From the NCBI RefSeq assembly GCF_051020985.1, contig NC_135000.1, positions 248,001 to 312,000 of the forward strand: 64,000 bases of DNA, in the 5' to 3' direction. Made by a program: the position numbers and the translations under genes. Shown one piece after another: positions 23,158 through 34,800 of the stretch. The stretch's first letter is position 1, and each line of letters begins with the position of its first letter. The notes beneath the pieces were generated by a model. That model saw only the letters and a program-made list of their open reading frames with translations. It did no database searches and was not told where the DNA came from. The stretch is from Nomia melanderi. Taxonomy: Eukaryota; Arthropoda; Insecta; Hymenoptera; Halictidae.

Positions 23158-24295
23158 TCAAATAACGATTATAGTACAATGAATCTCATGATTCTGAAGA
23201 TAATATGCAACACTGAAAATATAATTGGATATAAGTGTATATAACTGCATCTGCGACTTCAGACTACGAAGAAAAAAGACGAAAGAAACGCTTTATAAAT
23301 ACATAAATAAATACGCCATTGTAGTATAAACTCAATTACTTAAACAATCTATATATGTAAATAGAAATCAACACAAGAAGTAAAATGGATGTTAATCCCT
23401 TCTTCAAGTTCTCCAAGAGGAAAATGTTACAATTAAAAATGTTACACTCTTTCATTCTCCACATCTCAAACATTTTTTAAAAATTTAAGAAGTTAATGAC
23501 ATTGGCCATCAAACGGTCCAATTTTGTCCGCGATTGAACTCTCGCAATGAATGGTCTCAACGTCCCATGTAAGTACTCGCATATAATTTCGTATTTGCGC
23601 CGCTCATTGTCGAAATCAACTAACACTATTTTTTTTTTATTTTTTAAGATTTTATCATTAAAGCGTTTCATGGGCTCTTAACTGTATATATTTAAAATAA
23701 ATTTCATTATGACTGGGTTTGACCAAGAAATATTGAAAACGCTTTTGGCCATATGAAAATTGCAAAAATAATAAAAATGCCTTCGGGGATAAATTATTTT
23801 ATGCATTTTACATGTTTCATAGATTTAAACTACTCTTGTAATAATAACGTTGCGACATAGCATTCCGCCGACGCAGAGAAGGAACGACGCAAGCGGAGTG
23901 TTCGAGAAAAGCGATGACGATTTGAAGGGGATGGAATTCCCACCCGCGGGTTGTAAAACGACTGCGTGGTCTCGAGAAAAAACAGATTCTTCGCTAGCAG
24001 GAAAAATCGGCTAGGTGAACGCTGTCATCAGCAGATACAGCTTGTTAACTAAAGAACAGCCCTTCAGACGACGGGCGCTCTCGAACGCCAATATTTTTGA
24101 ATTACGTCATTTACAGTACTTTTACCGATAAATAATGTTGAAGCAGTTTCGCGAGACGATTTTCCCGCTTCCGCCAAAGATATTACAATTTTCTGTACTT
24201 CAATAGACGTATTTCAAACCATATTTACATTCGAGCGACTATGTAAATGGCTTTTCAGCAGAATAAAAAGTGAAAGGTGCCCGTGCCAAAAACTA
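23158..24295. other. Spacer downstream of gene N2
   Basis: To about 23420 it matches the N1/N3 downstream flank. Beyond that no gene is supported; the minus-strand frame at 23477-23671 has no recognisable domain. Confidence 0.45.
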
Positions 24296-24299
24296 GCAT

Positions 24300-24903
24300 T
24301 GTAGGAGGCAGGCGTAAAAAAGAAGAGTTCAAGAACACGGCTGACACGAAAACATACAGAAAAACACCTGATTGAGGTTCTTGAACGCTCCTGAGCCCGA
24401 TAGACGCGCACGATCAAGCGTATGTGTATACGTGAGCGCCGCAATATTGCGACCGTGGCATATCAAGAACGAACAACGGGTGTTGAGGGCATTTACCTCG
24501 ACGTACGAAAATTTAAATGAATTAGACCTAGAACGTTCGGTCGAGGAGCCGATAAAAGAATGCGTCTACGGCAGGAGACTCACGTTGAAACGATCACACG
24601 TCAAAGTTCACTGATAAGCTATGATACGATACGAGTACGATTACGACAAACGGCTGACAAATACGGAATACGAACGCTAATTACGATTGCGACAAACGGC
24701 TAACGAACACGGAATACGAACGCTAATTACGATTACGACAAACGGCTAAAGAACACGGAATAGGAACGCGAATCACAGTTTTAGGGCTTTATGTTTACTC
24801 GGCGTGCGAACCACTTGTATATTGTCTCTTTTTTTGTACTTTAATTGTAGTCGTGTATTTTCTTTAATAAAAGAATAGTTATTTGAAACATTCTACTCTT
24901 ACA
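24300..24903. repeat. Solo LTR (604 bp) with GCAT target duplication
   Basis: Begins TGTAGGAG and ends CTCTTACA (imperfect 8-bp inverted ends, TG...CA), flanked by GCAT at 24296-24299 and 24904-24907. It contains an AATAAA at about 24865 and an internal tandem repeat of three 46-bp units at 24637-24774 (core acgacaaacggct...acgaacgc). No internal coding region is attached, so this is a solo LTR left by recombination between LTRs. Confidence 0.8.
24637..24774. repeat. Three 46-bp tandem units in the solo LTR
   Basis: Units 24637-24682, 24683-24728 and 24729-24774, each starting acgatt and containing acgacaaacggct and cggaata, with a few substitutions between units. A U3-type repeat of this kind may carry enhancer sites. 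Confidence 0.75.
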
Positions 24904-24907
24904 GCAT

Positions 24908-26700
24908 TTATTAGATGTTCGCAGTGTCAACGTTTTTTATGCTTCGCGCGTGCTTTTGATAATTATCATCCAACAATATTGTAGGAGGAAGCGAATATTT
25001 CATTTGTATAAACAATATCTTACTACGCAATTTACAATAAAACAGTGAATCTAAATGAAATTGCGTGCACAGTACGTACGTTCGTCTACTTTCTCGAACA
25101 TTCTTCCGTCACCATGCATTAACTTCACGTACATTTGGAATATTCTAGATTCATTTAACATGAACGTCATTAACATAGAAAAATCAATATTACAGAAAAT
25201 CAGTTTAGTCTAGAATACTCCAATGCCTTGAACATTTATTCGAAACACGCGCATCCTGACAGTCGCGCCGTTTATTGTTCATCAGTACATTCATTCCCAC
25301 GTTAATTCTTTATAGAGAAAACAGAAGATAAGTAAAATACCGTGACTCGAAATCGACTGGTCATGATCTTCGAGTTACGAAGCTGTAAACAAGCTCACTT
25401 CACTGGTGTCTGTAATTATGATACATTGGGAAGGTGTACACATAATTTTAATTGCTTAAATCTCCAAAATTATTGAATAACTACACCTAACAGTTTACAC
25501 ATATCATTGGGTACATGCATACTATCACCTCAAAAAGAATTATCAAGGTTGTCAGGGTTTTCGAATTATCCTTTTTAAGAAGACCCGACTTGCGCCGTGT
25601 CAGGATACGTATGTATATCGTCGTGTGAAAGCGGTTTTAGTTTGCGTGTGTGAAGTACTTACTTTTAATACGTAAAAGTTACTTCGATCGGTATCTGTTA
25701 AGCGAATTGATTTTAATCACTCTATTAATCATCGAATGATAGGGAATTTGATAACAAGACACGAGGCGAGATTACGAAACTAATAATCATAATGACATTT
25801 ATTTTATCTATGAATACTAAGAAAGAAATATTTTTGTCGTACTTTTGACGTGATATAATAGGATTTAATTTTTGATTAATTAGATTTTAAAGTAAAAGAA
25901 CATATTTATTTGGTATGCATGCTTTGATTTATGTCACGGTCACTCTTTGTCAAACGTGTTTCCTTTTTAATATCTTAAGTTGCTGTTGTCGCTACCTTTA
26001 TACTTGTTTTTATGGAACAAAATAGATTAATGACAAATAAGTAATATATGTATATTTTTCGTGAGATTTTTCTTTATACCTTCATGAGCGAATCCCACGC
26101 GTTCAAATAGAAATCGCGTGATCGCATAACCATAAAGACTGAAATACGTCGGTTTTCATACAAGAAATTATTGTAATTTACGCGACAAATTGTATTGCTG
26201 GATAGCTTTTTACGCGGAGACAGAATATTCTGAATAATTTGTACATGTCTATGTATTCTACTGTATTGGTAATTAATTAATACAGATCAGGCGTAATTTA
26301 TTCAACTCTGTGCCGTGGACGACAGAAAAACAAGCTGATGGATCAGGGGATGAATAATGAAACTGAGATATCGGTAAATCAAGCAGTTCTTCCGATTTGC
26401 ATCTTCACCGATTTATTTTCTGTGAACGACATTTGCATTTTGTGTTTAGAAATTCTGTAAATTTGCAAAACTATATATTACTCTCAATCTTGAACCCCTC
26501 AAGTAAAATTAAAAGAAAGATATAAAGAATATTGAAACGTTAAGCCGTTGAAAAAGTGAACGAATACAATTGAAAACAAAGTAATTTTTTTCTTTATCTA
26601 TACCCAAAAAAGTTACCTGAATTCCATTTAATAGATTATTATTGATTCAGATTTGGGTTTCAATAATTTATTCATTAGTGCAAAATTACTAACTCTCTTA
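24908..26700. other. AT-rich spacer
   Basis: About 1.8 kb without a frame, repeat or RNA gene that I can support. Confidence 0.5.
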
Positions 26701-26760
26701 AAATATATTCTTTTCTGGCTTTCGGGAGAGAGCCGTGTCCACTAGGAATTTTATCCCAAT

Positions 26761-26791
26761 GTTTCGCCAGCATTGAAGCTGGCTTTATTAG
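26761..26791 (-). ncRNA. Degenerate hammerhead ribozyme motif in the Penelope terminal repeat
   Basis: On the minus strand the sequence reads CTAATAA, a 6-bp stem GCCAGC / GCTGGC closed by TTCAAT, then GAAAC. This is the hammerhead layout (CUGAnGA, stem II, GAAA) with two G-to-A changes in the first core box. Penelope-like elements are known to carry hammerheads in their terminal repeats, and the location fits. The core changes should abolish cleavage. Confidence 0.6.
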
Positions 26792-26886
26792 GGGGCTAAA
26801 GGCACATTGATACTGATGTGTGCCGAGGAAGAGTCTCTTTAAATAAGTACCCTGTTCATGTTCCGGATCGATGGTCACCAATTATT

Positions 26887-27885
26887 TTAATTGGTCAGCT
26901 GAACAATTAAAAAAAAAAACGGGAGGAGGGAGTGCCAAATGGGATTCAGTTGATATCCTGTGTCCCTGTTGATGTTGTTTGGGTGTTTCAGGATTTCAAT
27001 AGATTCCCTATACTTTCGTGGAACGTAATTTTTGCCTCTGGACAAGATCTTCGTCTCTTCGAACTTGATCGTGTGTCCCGTGGTCAACTGATGTTGATGT
27101 CTTGCGACCGCAGACTGGGTGTACTTTAGTCTGGTGCAACGATCGTTTTCGATGAGGCATGTACTCACGCTCCTCCCGGTTTCCCCGATGTATACTTTAC
27201 CGCATGAACAGGGGATTCTGTATATTCCCGCATGAGATAGGCGCAGTTGTTGATCTTTGGGGGAGGTGAGGACCTGTCCTATTTTTGTCTCCGTCTGAAA
27301 GATGGTTTTGATGCCTTCCCTTTTCAAGCATTTAGCAATGCTGTTGTTCGGCTCGTCAGTTTGGTCATGAGCAGGAGGTGTACTGTGATGGAGTTTATTA
27401 ATAGTACGTTGAACCCTGCTTCCTGAGAAGCCGTTGCGTATTAATGCGTGCTTCACGTGGTCAAGTTCCGCTTGCAAGTTGTTGGTATCGCAGATCTTCA
27501 GAGCGCAGTTGACCAAGGATCTGATGACCGAATCCTTATGTGCAGGGTGGTGGTGTGTGGAGGCGTTGAGATATCTGTCCGTGTGGGTCGGTTTCCTGTA
27601 GACCTGATGTCCTAGACTGCCATCTGGTTTCCTTGTAACCAATACATCAAGAAAGGGTAGGGATTTGTTGCTTTCTATTTCCATGGTGAACTTGATATTT
27701 GGGTGTATGTTATTTACGAATTCGAGGAAAGAAGGGAGAGTGTCGTGATCATTGGGCCATACCACAAACGTGTCATCCACATATCGGAACCACTCAGATG
27801 GTTTTAGAGGGGCTTCTTTCAAGATGCGTTTCTCTAGGTGCTTCATGAATATGTTGGCAATGGCTGGTGAGATTGGTGAGCCCAT
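26887..27885 (-). pseudogene. Penelope-like RT and GIY-YIG endonuclease frame
   Basis: 332 codons. It starts with the RT box MGSPISPAIANIFM, then YVDD at about residues 35-38 (FRYVDDTFVVW) and the SLPFLDVLVTR block. Then there is a linker, and the GIY-YIG nuclease at about 218-310 (AGIYRIPCSCGKVYIGETGRSV). The latter includes the insertion-type cysteines (CSC) that mark Penelope endonucleases, and an Arg in TGRS. It lacks the RT N-terminus because of an upstream stop near 27909, so it cannot be a functional full-length protein, though the frame itself is intact over 1 kb. Confidence 0.88.
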
Positions 27886-28360
27886 AGCTGTGCCTGATGT
27901 TTGTTCTTAATACTCACCCTGGTACACGAAATAGGTGGAGGTGAGGCAGTGTTCGGTTAGAGGAATGAGGTTACCTGGAATTTTGGATTTGAGGAGTTGC
28001 AGGCTGTCACGTACCGGGATGTTAATGAACAGAGACTGTATTTCGAAGCTTACCAGTACGTCACTGGGGTTGGTTTTGACATGTTTAACTTTCTGTATGA
28101 AATGTTCCGAATTTTGTATGTGTGCCCCGGTTTTGCCTGTGAGAGGGGTTAGGATGGTTGTTTCGAATTTGGCCAGTTGATATGTGGGAGAACCTATTGT
28201 GCTGACTATGGGTCTCAGGGGGATGTTGGGATAAAATTCCTAGTGGACACGGCTCTCTCCCGAAAGCCAGAAATGAATGTAACAATCCAGGCCGTGAAAG
28301 CATCAAAACTACTCCCCTAAAATAATTTTCCATCATTGTTTTATGTATATTGACCATCAA

Positions 28361-29510
28361 TAAAAACTTTCTAATATATTTAAGATTGTCAAATCCTCAA
28401 AAATTCATCGACTTCATCATTTCTATTGATTGTGTACTTTACGTGAATATTCTCATGTTTTATTACAGTTTAGTCAAAACACTATAGTGTACAAAGATGG
28501 ATTTTTTTTTATTCCTTTGAATTCCAATCTCATAATAAAGTTATTATTGTTTTTATAATTTTAAAAAGAATGTACGAAAAATATACCCAGTTCAAACCTA
28601 TTAATAAATTAAATATATAGTTCTTTTATAATAAATCACAAATTAAAATATGTACCATAATTGTTGACGTTTCTATGAGATATATTCAAAAGACATTAAA
28701 ATCGATGACAAATCCTTGATCTATGTAAGTACCATAATATTATTTGAAATTGATGCTGATATCTTGATAACATCTCACGCGAAAAATTTAATTTTTATAA
28801 CTTTTAAACGTCTGAATGCTGGCTTCAAGAATATGGAATAGAAACTACAGTGTTCTATTTAAGTAGTTAACTTTGGAATTTAGTTTGAAAAATCTCTCAT
28901 TGCGCGCGCAATAAAATTATATTATAAAGTGTATTCTTGTCAAACTATATTTTCTGGAGTACAATTCCAGAACATTACCCTCACGCCATTATTCAACTTG
29001 GTGATTATTCTGATTAATACTCTACTTATTGACGTGATAAATTTTTAATAACGAATATCTAAAAAACTATTGAGTATCCGCCCTTATAATGGTATATATT
29101 CATAAACAGGAGAACCAAACCTACCAATATGCACAGTTTCAACGAAATCGGTGACCCGAAGGCCTTGCACTCTCCTTGTGAGTTCGGTGAGTTGTGTACC
29201 CTTTCATTTATACGAAACAATTTTCAAAAACTTTGTATATAAAAGAAGTTTTTGAGACAATAATATCTCGAAGTAAAGTTCAGTTAATTAGTGAACTATT
29301 ATACATATGAGAAAAGAACTGTTATGGAAAAAGAACTAATTTCCAATTTAAAAAATGTATGTGTTAACTATATAGTTTTGTAATATTGAAAAACATTCAC
29401 ACATATTATAGAATTTTCAAAGTACACGGAATACTATTAATGCATCAAATTTTTCGAATATTTGTTAGTTTAATTTACATACTAAGAGTCCAAGGTTGGA
29501 GATTTTGTTT
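28361..29510. other. AT-rich spacer
   Basis: No supported gene or repeat. Sequence is AT-rich with scattered short frames only. Confidence 0.5.
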
Positions 29511-29514
29511 TTAA

Positions 29515-29757
29515 CTCCTTGGCCTATGATATATTTCTCAACTCTGGTCGATACGACTGCTTTGTCATCAACAATTTATTGGAAAAAGAGAAAAATTCTA
29601 AGCATATATTATGCCTATATTTCCTTTTAACTATAATAGTTGATTACAGACGAATAATATTCACTTTGATTTCGAATGAACTGAGTAATACATATATTTA
29701 TTGAATCGTATTGAAAATCTTCACCTCGAGTCTAACTCGTTATTATAGGTTAAAGGG
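29515..29757 (-). mobile_element. piggyBac-type MITE, inverted copy
   Basis: Reverse-complement sister of 21152-21375 and 51511-51752, flanked by TTAA (29511-29514 and 29758-29761). Ends read CTCCTTGGCCTATGA and, on the other side, TTATAGGTTAAAGGG, which are mutually inverted. A 61-codon frame across it is not a gene. Confidence 0.65.
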
Positions 29758-29761
29758 TTAA

Positions 29762-30260
29762 CTGGTAACGTACGAAGAGCTGCTTCTGACCAGCAACGCT
29801 AATGATTGCTTGACGTTTTCTAAATACAGTCGTTTCATTCATGCATTTATATTAGTTTCATTTATTGTTGAAAAGAAAATCGGTAAGATTTTCCAATCTA
29901 CATATTATTAATACTAGAAGTGTTAAAGAAATGAAAATAATCCATTTCTGATTTATTTTCTTCCAGTTAATGAAAAGATACAGATTCTGAAAAACTATAA
30001 AATAAATTAATTTGCATATTTTAAAATACAAGTCAGTCATACTTTCAATTTAAATTCGTCAGATTTTTATGAATGCCTGGGAAACAGAAAAAATCTGCCT
30101 TTGTAACAGTGAAAAGTCGTTTAGAATATCGTTTTCTACAAAGTGTTTAAAAATAACTTCATGTAAAATTTTATCAAACAGAAAGATACACCTGTTACGT
30201 ATCATCTAGCGAATATTGGACGCCGATATATTATAGGTTTTGAGATAACGGAGTAAATTG
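29762..30260. other. AT-rich spacer upstream of the P450
   Basis: No gene seen. A tatatcgcatataaac string at about 30262-30277 could serve as the TATA region of the P450, about 230 bp before its ATG. Confidence 0.4.
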
Positions 30261-30504
30261 GTATATCGCATATAAACTGTCAGTAAACCGTCACATGTCA
30301 GTATAACGTCAGATTTTCCTGGATCCAGATCGCTCGTATCTACCAGTCCATTATCGGGTTCACGATTCAATTTACATCAATATCACTTAATTTCGAACGG
30401 TCAAAACGTGCTGTATCAGAGAAGAAAAACCATAAAAAAAATTACAATTACCGCACTCCGCGCTCGATGAATGACAGATCGTCCAGTGAGTTAATGTGAT
30501 CGTC

Positions 30505-32070
30505 ATGATTAATGCATGGATGGTAACTGTGGCCCTGTTCGCCGTCGGCGCGGCGGTGGTCTATTATTACCTGAAAAGTGTGTATAGTTTCTTCGACAAT
30601 ACCGGGATTCCGACCGCGTCATCGTTGCCGGTCTTGGGTAGCTTATGGAAAGTGTTCGCGCAAAAAAACACAATCGCCGAATTAGTTCAGCAAATTTACA
30701 ATACCCACCCCGAAGCCAAGTATGTAGGCTTCTTCAACTTCCTCACGCCAGTGATCATGGTCCGCGATGTGGAATTGCTGAAGTCGACCATAGTGAAAAA
30801 TTTCGAGCATTTTCAGGACCACGGCTCACAAAAGAACTCATCGGAACCGTTGTTCAGTAAGAACTTGTTCGCTCTGCGCGGAGAACGATGGAAGGAGGTG
30901 AGAGCCATATTGAGCCCAGCCTTCACGTCCACCAAGATGAAAGCAATGTACAAATTGATGCATGAATGTGCGGTGCGGTACGGAGAGATTTTGGCTACGG
31001 TGCCCGTGGAGGAAAGGTCCATGGATCTGATGGACCCGTTCACCAGGTACACGAACGACATGATCGCCACCTGCGCATTCGGAGTGACAGTAGATTCCAT
31101 GTCCGATCGTAACAATACGTTCTACGCGTACGGCAAGACGGTCACGAATTTCAGTGGGTGGAAGTCGATCAAGTTCCTTTTGATGCGCAATTCGCCTGTA
31201 CTTAGCAGGTTGCTCGATATAAAGCTGGTCGACAAGAATATCGTAGACTTCTTCCAGGATTTGATCGCGTCTACTATTAAAGCTAGAGACGAGCAGGGCA
31301 TCGTGCGACCGGACATGATTCAGTTAATGATGGAAACTAGAGGAAAGTTAGGTCCAGGCAAAGAACTGACGATCGAGGACATGACCGCGCAAGCGTTTGT
31401 CTTCTTCTTCGGTGGATTCAAGACTACCTCGGCCCTGATGTGCTTCGCTGCTTATGAAGTAGGAGTGAAACCGGATGTTCAAAAGCGATTGCAGGAAGAG
31501 ATCGACGAAGTGCTGGAGAACAGCAAAGGAGACGTGTCTTATGAAGCGATTAATGACATGAAGTACCTAGATGCTATTGTAAACGAAGCTCTAAGGATGT
31601 ATCCGGTGTTTGTTGGTATAGATAGAGTTTGCACGAAACCTTTCAAGCTGCCGCCGACATTGCCAGGAGTAAAACCGCACGTGGTCAAAAAGGGTGAATA
31701 TCTTTGGATACCGATCTACGGAGTGCAATCGGATCCTCAATACTTCGAGGAGCCAACGAAGTTTAATCCGGACCGGTTCCTAGACGATTCGAAAAAGATT
31801 TTAAACTCCGGAAAGTTTTTGAGTTTCGGCTTAGGTCCAAGAATGTGTATCGGCAATAGGTTCGCGCTTCTCGAAACTAAGGTGTTGCTGTTCCATGTGT
31901 TCTCTCGATGTAACCTCAAGCCTAACGAGAAAACACCTATACCGATGAAGTTGAGCAAGAAAGGATTTCAAATGACGGCTGAGAGTGGATTCTGGTTCGA
32001 TGTCGTACCGAGGAAAGTTGCTAACCCGGTGCTTGTCAATTCCGCGAGCAACGGCAGTGCTACACATTAA
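30505..32070 (+). CDS. Cytochrome P450, CYP9-type (clan 3), single exon
   Basis: 521-residue microsomal heme monooxygenase, intact and intronless. An N-terminal membrane anchor (about residues 4-24, MVTVALFAVGAAVVYYYL) is followed by a proline-poor hinge, the C-helix WKEVR (129-133), the I-helix GGFKTT (303-308), ExxR as EALR (361-364), the NPDRF box (421-425) and the heme-binding loop FGLGPRMCIG with Cys448. The I-helix normally has an acidic residue before the conserved Thr; here it is Lys. The frame is also open nine bases upstream from a GTG at 30496, but the first ATG is 30505. Length and motifs fit insect CYP9, a family with known roles in xenobiotic and pesticide metabolism in bees; the substrate here is not deducible. 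It is the only conventional intact protein gene in the window. Confidence 0.93.
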   Translation: MINAWMVTVALFAVGAAVVYYYLKSVYSFFDNTGIPTASSLPVLGSLWKVFAQKNTIAELVQQIYNTHPEAKYVGFFNFLTPVIMVRDVELLKSTIVKNFEHFQDHGSQKNSSEPLFSKNLFALRGERWKEVRAILSPAFTSTKMKAMYKLMHECAVRYGEILATVPVEERSMDLMDPFTRYTNDMIATCAFGVTVDSMSDRNNTFYAYGKTVTNFSGWKSIKFLLMRNSPVLSRLLDIKLVDKNIVDFFQDLIASTIKARDEQGIVRPDMIQLMMETRGKLGPGKELTIEDMTAQAFVFFFGGFKTTSALMCFAAYEVGVKPDVQKRLQEEIDEVLENSKGDVSYEAINDMKYLDAIVNEALRMYPVFVGIDRVCTKPFKLPPTLPGVKPHVVKKGEYLWIPIYGVQSDPQYFEEPTKFNPDRFLDDSKKILNSGKFLSFGLGPRMCIGNRFALLETKVLLFHVFSRCNLKPNEKTPIPMKLSKKGFQMTAESGFWFDVVPRKVANPVLVNSASNGSATH

Positions 32071-32528
32071 CATTAATTCTAAAAAGTATTTGTACAGTAT
32101 GATTTTCTATTTTTGTAATATATTATTTTACGATAGCATGATATTTATGGGAGTATCTAGATGATAGTTATTCTTAGACAGAGTGTAATGTGCAATGAGA
32201 GCAACCGTGCAATTTTATTTCTTCCTGACGCATTTCTTTTTTTTCTCTTTTTTACTGTAATTCTACCTCTTTTACTACTCCTACTCTGTTTTTACTTACG
32301 TTGTTGTTTACTGTCAATTTTATTTATATTCATATACTATTTTTATTCTGTTTTATTACATATTTTCAGGCATGACTTCTTCTGTTTTATCTCTGCGGTC
32401 TTTTTTCGTTTCGCTTTCTATCATGAATAACTGCTCTCGTATATAATGTTTTATTCATTTAGTCGTGTTTTAGATACATATATTTACACACTTTTATCGC
32501 TGTACATATTAGTATTTGTGTCTTTTCT

Positions 32529-32534
32529 AATAAA
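32529..32534 (+). terminator. Candidate poly(A) signal of the P450 gene
   Basis: AATAAA about 460 bp after the stop, with a second AATAAA at 32616-32621. Either could end the transcript; the intervening 3' UTR is T-rich and non-coding. Confidence 0.4.
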
Positions 32535-32739
32535 TATCAACCCTCGCCGCTCAGGCGTATTACTGTATCCACCACTGGTCGAACATTGTAAGACCAAGAG
32601 AACATTTTTTTGGTAAATAAACGCTTTTATCAATTAGGTATGGTATTAATGAACGTATTCGCGTAATTTTTGAAAGGCATTACAAAACACTCAGTTTTAA
32701 CACTTTATTTATTAAAAGCTTACTAATAGATCTTAGTGT

Positions 32740-33420
32740 ATGTGCTATAATTGTAGAATGAGTGGTTCGTCATGCGTGCGTGAGGGCGACTGGGTCATGT
32801 TGCGACGACCAACGCCGCTATGTTTGGGAAATAGAGTAACTGCGTTTAGAAAATCTTAAGTGGCTGAAAGGATGCGAGGAAGAGCGTCTGGAACGGAGCG
32901 ACTGGACCGTGAGATAAGCGTGTATGTGACCGCGCGAATTTTGACTATGGACGAAAGGTGCGAGTGAGAAGGGTGCAAGTGGAAGGAAGAAGCAAGTGGG
33001 AATGCGTGGGTGCGAGACTATTGTGCGAGACTTTTTAGACGAGACTTTGCCGTGTGATTAGCGAGCGAGTGGTTGAGCGAGTGGTTAAGTGCGTGTTTCG
33101 GGAAAGACTTTTTGGTGCAAATAGCGAGCGAGCGGTTGAGTGCGTATTTCGGGAAAGACTTTTTGATGCCAATAGCGAGCGAGCGTTTAAGATATCAGTC
33201 GAAATATATTTAATATTATAACCAGCGGAAGTGTTATTACAGAATCAATCTCCCCGTTACCCGCAGATTCATCCTTACAAATTTAAGACTCACCCGGGAT
33301 TTTATCCTACAGAATTGGCAACTCGTTCGGGATAAATATATCTTATAAAATTGGGAGTTTGTCCGGAATATATCCTATTGGGTGCTCGTCTGGGATATAT
33401 CCTACATTATTTGAATAAGG
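32740..33420 (+). repeat. LTR/leader-like repeat with primer-binding-site-like motif
   Basis: Homologous, inverted, to 34440-34800. Shared strings are ttttgactacggacgaaagg (tatgg here), ggtgcgagtgagaagg and caagtgggaatgcgtgggtg. It contains agcgagcgag direct repeats (33060-33185). It ends in three degenerate tandem units (33290-33410), the last reading gggtgctcgtctgggat, close to a tRNA-Pro type retroelement primer-binding site. It looks like the 5' LTR and leader of an LTR retroelement, but no gag or pol follows. Confidence 0.45.
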
Positions 33421-34430
33421 AAACTTTGGTAATAAGTAGTTTTAACTGTAACTATATGTTATATAATTAGTTTTATAAATAAAGTGATTTGTTTCTAGTA
33501 AAGCAAGTAATAAAAGAGTGTTTTATAATCTTTACAATTCTTTATCACTTTTTCAAATAATAGGCATAAGTTTATTGAAATGGAAGTTACTATTTGTTCA
33601 ATCAAATTTTTTGATATGAAACGAAATTACGTTTCGCTGGATATCCATATAAGTTTAAAGAAACAAAGATTCGTTGGTTCTTTTTATCATATATCAATTT
33701 CATGCCATTATCGCGTCAAAGAGTATCTTCCCAGAGGTAAGTGTTATTGTATTATAGATAACAAAAAAGTGTTTTTACTTTTCAGATCTGAAGCTCTATT
33801 TGTTCGTACCTAAATACACGGAATTGGATTAAATCATATATAAATTGAATGAAGAATAAGTTGAGATTACTTTATTCCTAGAATTAAGTAGAAAAGTTTT
33901 GTGTTGAAATAATTGTGGTATTAATGGTATTTAAATATGTTTTATTTAAAAAAAAAAACATAGGAATAGATAATTGAATAGAATACAAATAAATAGCAAT
34001 GATATAGCTCGCAGTGTACAGGTCTTTTCTCTTCTCAGGCCAACGCAACTCTCTCTCTCAGATCTCTCGCTATCCGCACTTAAAAATCATTCTCTCCCCC
34101 ACAAGCATTCTTCTTACTCACAGTTCCAATAAATTCTCAAACACACCCTACTCTCACTACCACGCACTCATCATCCTTGCTTACGCATCCCTCGGGAAAA
34201 CCCAACAACTCTTGGGCCTGGTCTCCATAAGTCCTTTTCTCTTTTGTGGCCCTCAGAACACTCGCTGTCTCACTATCTTAAAATTACGACACTACATAAT
34301 ATTTAAAAGTATGTATTTCAGGAGCACGTACTGCATGTACAAAAAATGAGAAATTACTAAAAAATTATAATACTGGACTACTTCATATTTTTGACATGCT
34401 GTTAATGAGTGCTACAACTAATTATACATG
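33421..34430. other. Spacer between inverted LTR-like repeats
   Basis: No supported gene. 34010-34280 is C/T-rich and could be retroelement leader read antisense. A short frame at 33580-33813 has no domain. Confidence 0.4.
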
Positions 34431-34439
34431 TAATATTTG

Positions 34440-34800
34440 TAGGATTCTTTGGGAACAGGGACGGTTGATTCTCTATTAACACTTTTGCTGGTTATAATAT
34501 CAAATATATTTCGACTGATATCTAAACGATCGCTATTGATTCTTTCTCCAAACGCACACCCAACCGCCCACGCATTCCCACTTGTTTTTAAAGCACACCC
34601 CATTCGCTGTTTCTTTCTTACACTTACAGCCTTCTCACTCGCACCTTAACCTTTCGTCCGTAGTCAAAATTCACGCGGTCGCGTCCACCCTTCATTCTCA
34701 CGGTCCCAGTCGCTTGGTCCCAAACACTTTTCTTTCACGCTTCTCCAGGCAATCGAGTTTTCCAAAACATACTAGCGCCGATCCGTCGCAATACAATAGC
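34440..34800 (-). repeat. Inverted partner of the 32.8-kb LTR-like repeat
   Basis: The reverse complement carries the same blocks as 32800-33010 in the same order: a gttttggaaa-like start, the cgactgggaccgtgaga block, the cgcgtgaattttgacta block, and gtgggaatgcgtggg. Some indels separate the two. Two facing copies in inverted orientation suggest independent insertions or a rearranged element. Confidence 0.5.

Larger units (their letters stand above)
26700..28275 (-). mobile_element. Penelope-like element, truncated
   Basis: A Penelope-like retroelement on the minus strand: reverse transcriptase followed by a GIY-YIG endonuclease. Its ends carry a shared 46-bp inverted sequence (about 26713-26758 against 28227-28272, including ggataaaattcctagtggac), typical of the terminal repeats of this class. 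The 5' RT part (about 28170-27900) is readable but has a motif-A change (SFEIQSLF where an Asp is expected) and a stop just before the next frame. An ATG-led frame covers 27885-26887. A hammerhead-type motif lies in the terminal repeat. Confidence 0.85.

Noticed and set aside
23477..23671. 64-codon minus-strand frame downstream of gene N2
   Set aside because: Not conserved in the matching flanks of N1 and N3.
24637..24774. CRISPR-like regular repeats
   Set aside because: Only three contiguous 46-bp units without spacers, inside an LTR of an insect genome.
29519..29704. 61-codon frame
   Set aside because: Inside the non-coding TTAA-flanked MITE.
30496..30504. Upstream GTG start for the P450 giving 524 residues
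   Set aside because: Eukaryotic P450s start at ATG; the first in-frame ATG is 30505 and leaves a complete membrane anchor.
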